From the NCBI RefSeq assembly GCF_003265995.1, contig NZ_MVJN01000003.1:353499-417498 (forward strand): a DNA stretch of 64,000 bases. The letters are read 5' to 3'. The DNA is from Legionella quinlivanii (GTDB lineage: Bacteria > Pseudomonadota > Gammaproteobacteria > Legionellales > Legionellaceae). Numbering within the stretch: the first letter of the stretch is position 1; each line of letters begins with the position of its first letter. Of the stretch, positions 63,893 to 64,000 are shown piece after piece. The notes under the pieces were generated by a model. The model saw nothing but the letters and a program-made list of their open reading frames with translations, was not told where the DNA came from and made no database searches. The position numbers were made by a program, and so were the translations under genes.

Positions 63893-64000
63893 ACGCATCA
63901 CGCCTTCGGGGCGAGTTGATTAAGAAGATGAAGACAAACTGTGTGGGCGCTTGAAGAGATTTGAGTGCTTGAGAAGTAAAGAATATAGTCAGAGAAATTT
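63893..64000 (+). other. Leader of a 16S-23S-5S rRNA operon
   Basis: ACGCCTTCGGGGCG forms a small hairpin. GACAAACTGTGTGGGCGCTTG then matches the E. coli rrn leader segment GACAATCTGTGTGGGCACTCG that precedes 16S rRNA. The 16S gene itself must begin after the window end. No tRNA or rRNA body is in the window. Confidence 0.8.

Noticed and set aside
63628..63901. Two overlapping minus-strand ORFs (60 and 86 codons) before the rRNA leader
   Set aside because: They overlap predicted rrn promoters, lack ribosome-binding sites and show no domain. One reads through promoter A-tracts.

Overview
The window looks like chromosome from a Legionella species other than L. pneumophila. The basis is recognition of protein families, not a database search. 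Housekeeping genes are gammaproteobacterial: lptD-surA-pdxA-folA, amgK-murU, engB/cytochrome c4/dsbA, efp/epmB, ppk, fadE, dapB. They are interleaved with long orphan proteins typical of Dot/Icm type IV effectors: a SidP-like CX5R phosphatase, a SidE-type phosphodiesterase, a patatin, a protein ending in a CaaX box, and proteins with nuclear-localisation-like clusters. The DNA is moderately AT-rich. Convergent intergenic gaps often carry short palindromic repeats.

Layout. 1-5 kb: the 3' part of a cyclase-homology protein, an MBL hydrolase, a kinase-like membrane protein and a glutaredoxin-MauE fusion. 5-14.7 kb: O-antigen ligase-like protein, DUF4142 lipoprotein, POT peptide transporter, a coiled-coil membrane protein, a patatin, aroE, dsbA, cytochrome c4 and engB. 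14.8-17.8 kb: two paralogous orphan genes flanking an alpha/beta hydrolase. 18-22.6 kb: a valine/propionate operon (dodecin-like, mmsA, mmsB, acyl-CoA synthetase), with the SidP homologue divergent from it. 25.3-30.5 kb: dapB, a small membrane protein, a ProQ/FinO RNA chaperone (RocC-like) and a 987-residue collagen-like protein. 30.6-35 kb: a KGG-motif microprotein, an amidase, an orphan, the SidE-type phosphodiesterase, 6S RNA and a small secreted protein. 35-39 kb: a five-gene FAD/Rieske-membrane-HIT operon. 39-42 kb: a DUF1840 protein, a Cys-rich peptide, the CaaX/J-domain-like protein and YajQ. 42.8-50 kb: folA-pdxA-surA-lptD divergent from amgK-murU. 50-58.7 kb: an orphan, fadE, an orphan with half-size ChrA and ppk, then epmB/efp. 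59-63 kb: tandem acidic paralogues with NLS-like clusters. 63-64 kb: a Tyr-rich lipoprotein, an SMR exporter and the promoter/leader of a ribosomal RNA operon whose 16S gene starts beyond the window.

How genes work together. LptD and SurA handle outer-membrane LPS and porin assembly, while AmgK and MurU salvage MurNAc for the wall. EpmB modifies the lysine of EF-P encoded next to it. MmsA, MmsB and the CoA ligase convert 3-hydroxyisobutyrate to propionyl-CoA and activate short acids. The orphan proteins are most simply read as secreted factors acting in a protozoan host. Secretion is inference throughout, because no translocation signal can be proven by eye.

Method. Start codons were re-chosen from ribosome-binding sites where the longest frame began too early. 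Only eye-level comparison was possible.
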